Shown in pieces: positions 62,812 through 64,000 of a DNA stretch of 64,000 nt. A program made the translations under genes and the position numbers. Under the pieces are notes generated by a model, which did no database searches, was not told the DNA's origin, and was given only the letters and a program-made list of their open reading frames with translations. Numbering within the stretch: position 1 is the first letter of the stretch; each line of letters begins with the position of its first letter. This DNA is from Nocardioides deserti (GTDB taxonomy: Bacteria > Actinomycetota > Actinomycetes > Propionibacteriales > Nocardioidaceae). The DNA lies in assembly GCF_014266025.1 (NCBI RefSeq), contig NZ_JACMYC010000002.1, positions 1 through 64,000 on the forward strand, given 5' to 3'.

Positions 62812-63766
62812 AGGTCGAAGCGAAGCCCCATCACCTGTGCCGAACGCCCCGAACGAGCCTGAAGCAGTACCGAGGTGGAAGGTGCTGGGCGCGTTGCTAC
62901 TGCTTGGCAGCTTGTGGGGCGGTTCGTTCCCGCTGATCAAGACGGCGGCCCCTGCGCTCGGGCCGGTGGGTGTCACGCACGCCCGGCTTGCCGTGGGGGC
63001 GATGGTCCTTACCCTGCTGACGTTGACCAGTCGGAGGATGTGGCAGATAGTCGGTCGTCGCTTCGCGGCCTTCCTCGTGTTGGCCGCGCTCAACGTCGCC
63101 GGGCCGCTTACGCTGGTTGCGGTAGCCATCGTCGGCCTCAATGCCTCCATGGCTGCCATCCTCAATGCCACGACCCCGCTGTTCACGGTAGTGGTGGCGG
63201 CGATCTGGCTCGGGCACCGCATCTCTTGGCGGCACGCTCTTGGTGTCGCGCTGGGCGTCGCAGGAGTCGTCGTCCTCCTCGGTGGTGCGCCAGTCGGCCT
63301 GGACGGACGCGGCCTGATGTCAACAGCCGCGTCGCTCGCCGCAGCCGTGCTGTACGCACTGGGTGGCGTGTACGCCCGTCGGGCGTTTCCTGAGGAAGCG
63401 CCGCTGACGGTGGCGCTGGGCCAACTGGTCGCAGCCACGGTGATGATGATTCCAGTCACCATCGTCACAATCGGGCTTTCACGGCCCTCGGCCCCCGTCA
63501 CTAGGGAGACCGTGCTAGCAGTTCTGATCGTCGGCGTAGGCGCCACAGCGGGCGGTTACCTTCTGTACTTCTGGATCATTCGGACCGCAGGACCGTTCGC
63601 TGCATCGACGGTAACCTTCCTCGTGCCCCTGGCGGGAGCAGGGTTGGGCGTGCTGTGGCTGAGCGAACCTGTTACCTCTGGGCTGGTGCTCGGGCTGATC
63701 ATCATCCTCTTGGGCGTAGGACTTCCGACCCAGTCGAGCAAACGCACGACGGAGCGGGATAACTGA
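62795..63766 (+). CDS. EamA/DMT-family transporter
   Basis: 323 residues from the GTG at 62795 (a GTG at 62780 is the alternative). Ten membrane helices in two EamA repeats: LGALLLLGSLWGGSFPLIKT and ILNATTPLFTVVVAAIWLGH in the first, SLAAAVLYALGGVYARRA and FLVPLAGAGLGVLWLSEPVT in the second. The family exports amino acids, metabolites or drugs; the substrate cannot be told. It follows the fatty acid synthase on the same strand. Confidence 0.88.
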   Translation: MSASVEGRSEAPSPVPNAPNEPEAVPRWKVLGALLLLGSLWGGSFPLIKTAAPALGPVGVTHARLAVGAMVLTLLTLTSRRMWQIVGRRFAAFLVLAALNVAGPLTLVAVAIVGLNASMAAILNATTPLFTVVVAAIWLGHRISWRHALGVALGVAGVVVLLGGAPVGLDGRGLMSTAASLAAAVLYALGGVYARRAFPEEAPLTVALGQLVAATVMMIPVTIVTIGLSRPSAPVTRETVLAVLIVGVGATAGGYLLYFWIIRTAGPFAASTVTFLVPLAGAGLGVLWLSEPVTSGLVLGLIIILLGVGLPTQSSKRTTERDN

Positions 63767-64000
63767 CTGATGGCTACCGGTCGTCCCCGAACGGTCGAGT
63801 CCCTCGTCTAGGTCTCGGCGCACCAGCCCATGCACCGCGATCCGGCGGCCACGCCGGTCGCACTCAGTGCGGAGTTGGGTCGGGGTGTCTTCGAGTCCAT
63901 TCCGGACGCTTCGGGTCCAATTCGGACATCCGTAGCAGCGGAGATTCCAGTAAAGGCACTGCGACTCGTGCCCGGCCCGAGCGTCCCCGCTCGGGCTGAG
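63767..64000. other. Right edge, no gene recognised
   Basis: 234 bp after the transporter. No start signal, hairpin or family motif was seen. The island appears to continue beyond the window. Confidence 0.4.

Noticed and set aside
63860..63950. Possible insertion sequence end at the right edge (TCGAGTCCATTCCGG / TCGGGTCCAATTCGG near-repeat)
   Set aside because: Two similar 15-base units only, with no transposase visible before the window ends.

Overview
The window reads as a chromosome segment of a high-GC actinobacterium. A Nocardioides-like member of the Nocardioidaceae is my best guess, from codon use, GTG/TTG starts and gene families; no 16S gene is present. Three parts can be told apart.

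(1) Positions 1 to about 20,000 are compact core chromosome. They hold a pstC-pstA-pstS phosphate uptake operon followed by a second large binding-protein-like gene cut by the left edge. Next come an FAD-dependent dehydrogenase, a tetR/small peptide/hydrolase/HAD operon divergent from a cytochrome P450 across a perfect operator palindrome, an opuA-type glycine betaine ABC operon, an MscS channel, a secreted hydrolase, a cupin and a two-TM ion channel.

(2) Positions about 20,080-21,965 are a boundary zone. The 3' part of a tRNA-Arg(ACG) gene lies on the minus strand at 21,914-21,961 with its terminator on the left, and a decayed look-alike lies at 20,084-20,132. Between them are a secreted trypsin-like protease and a broken LamG gene. 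The geometry is that of an attachment site: the 3' tail stays at the left end, and the intact tRNA is expected beyond the right end of the window.

(3) From about 21,965 to the right edge is an accessory island with patchy coding density, many gene remnants and a copper/redox theme. It carries IspH; a copZ/exported protein/copA operon with DUF4396 and CsoR genes; a CDF exporter; a DUF305 lipoprotein; a second CopZ; several MFS pumps; and a thioredoxin-like protein. It also carries a ferredoxin/ferredoxin reductase/CDGSH cluster, a universal stress protein, two TlpA-like lipoproteins, and CcdA, DsbA-like and VKOR proteins (an extracytoplasmic disulfide system). An AbiE toxin-antitoxin pair, YbaK, a cyclopropane/10-methyl fatty acid synthase and an EamA transporter follow. 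Three CsoR paralogues with intact Cys-His-Cys ligands are present.

The most interesting signal is a family of 17-bp pseudo-palindromes of form RTACCCC-N5/6-GGTAY. They occur singly or in pairs about 30-45 bp apart at six places: before copZ, a DHA2 pump, csoR2, the ferredoxin cluster, csoR3 with an MFS pump, and the fatty acid synthase. If they are CsoR operators, the island is one copper regulon that joins metal efflux to Fe-S electron transfer and membrane-lipid modification. No CRISPR array, rRNA, integrase or complete insertion sequence was recognised.
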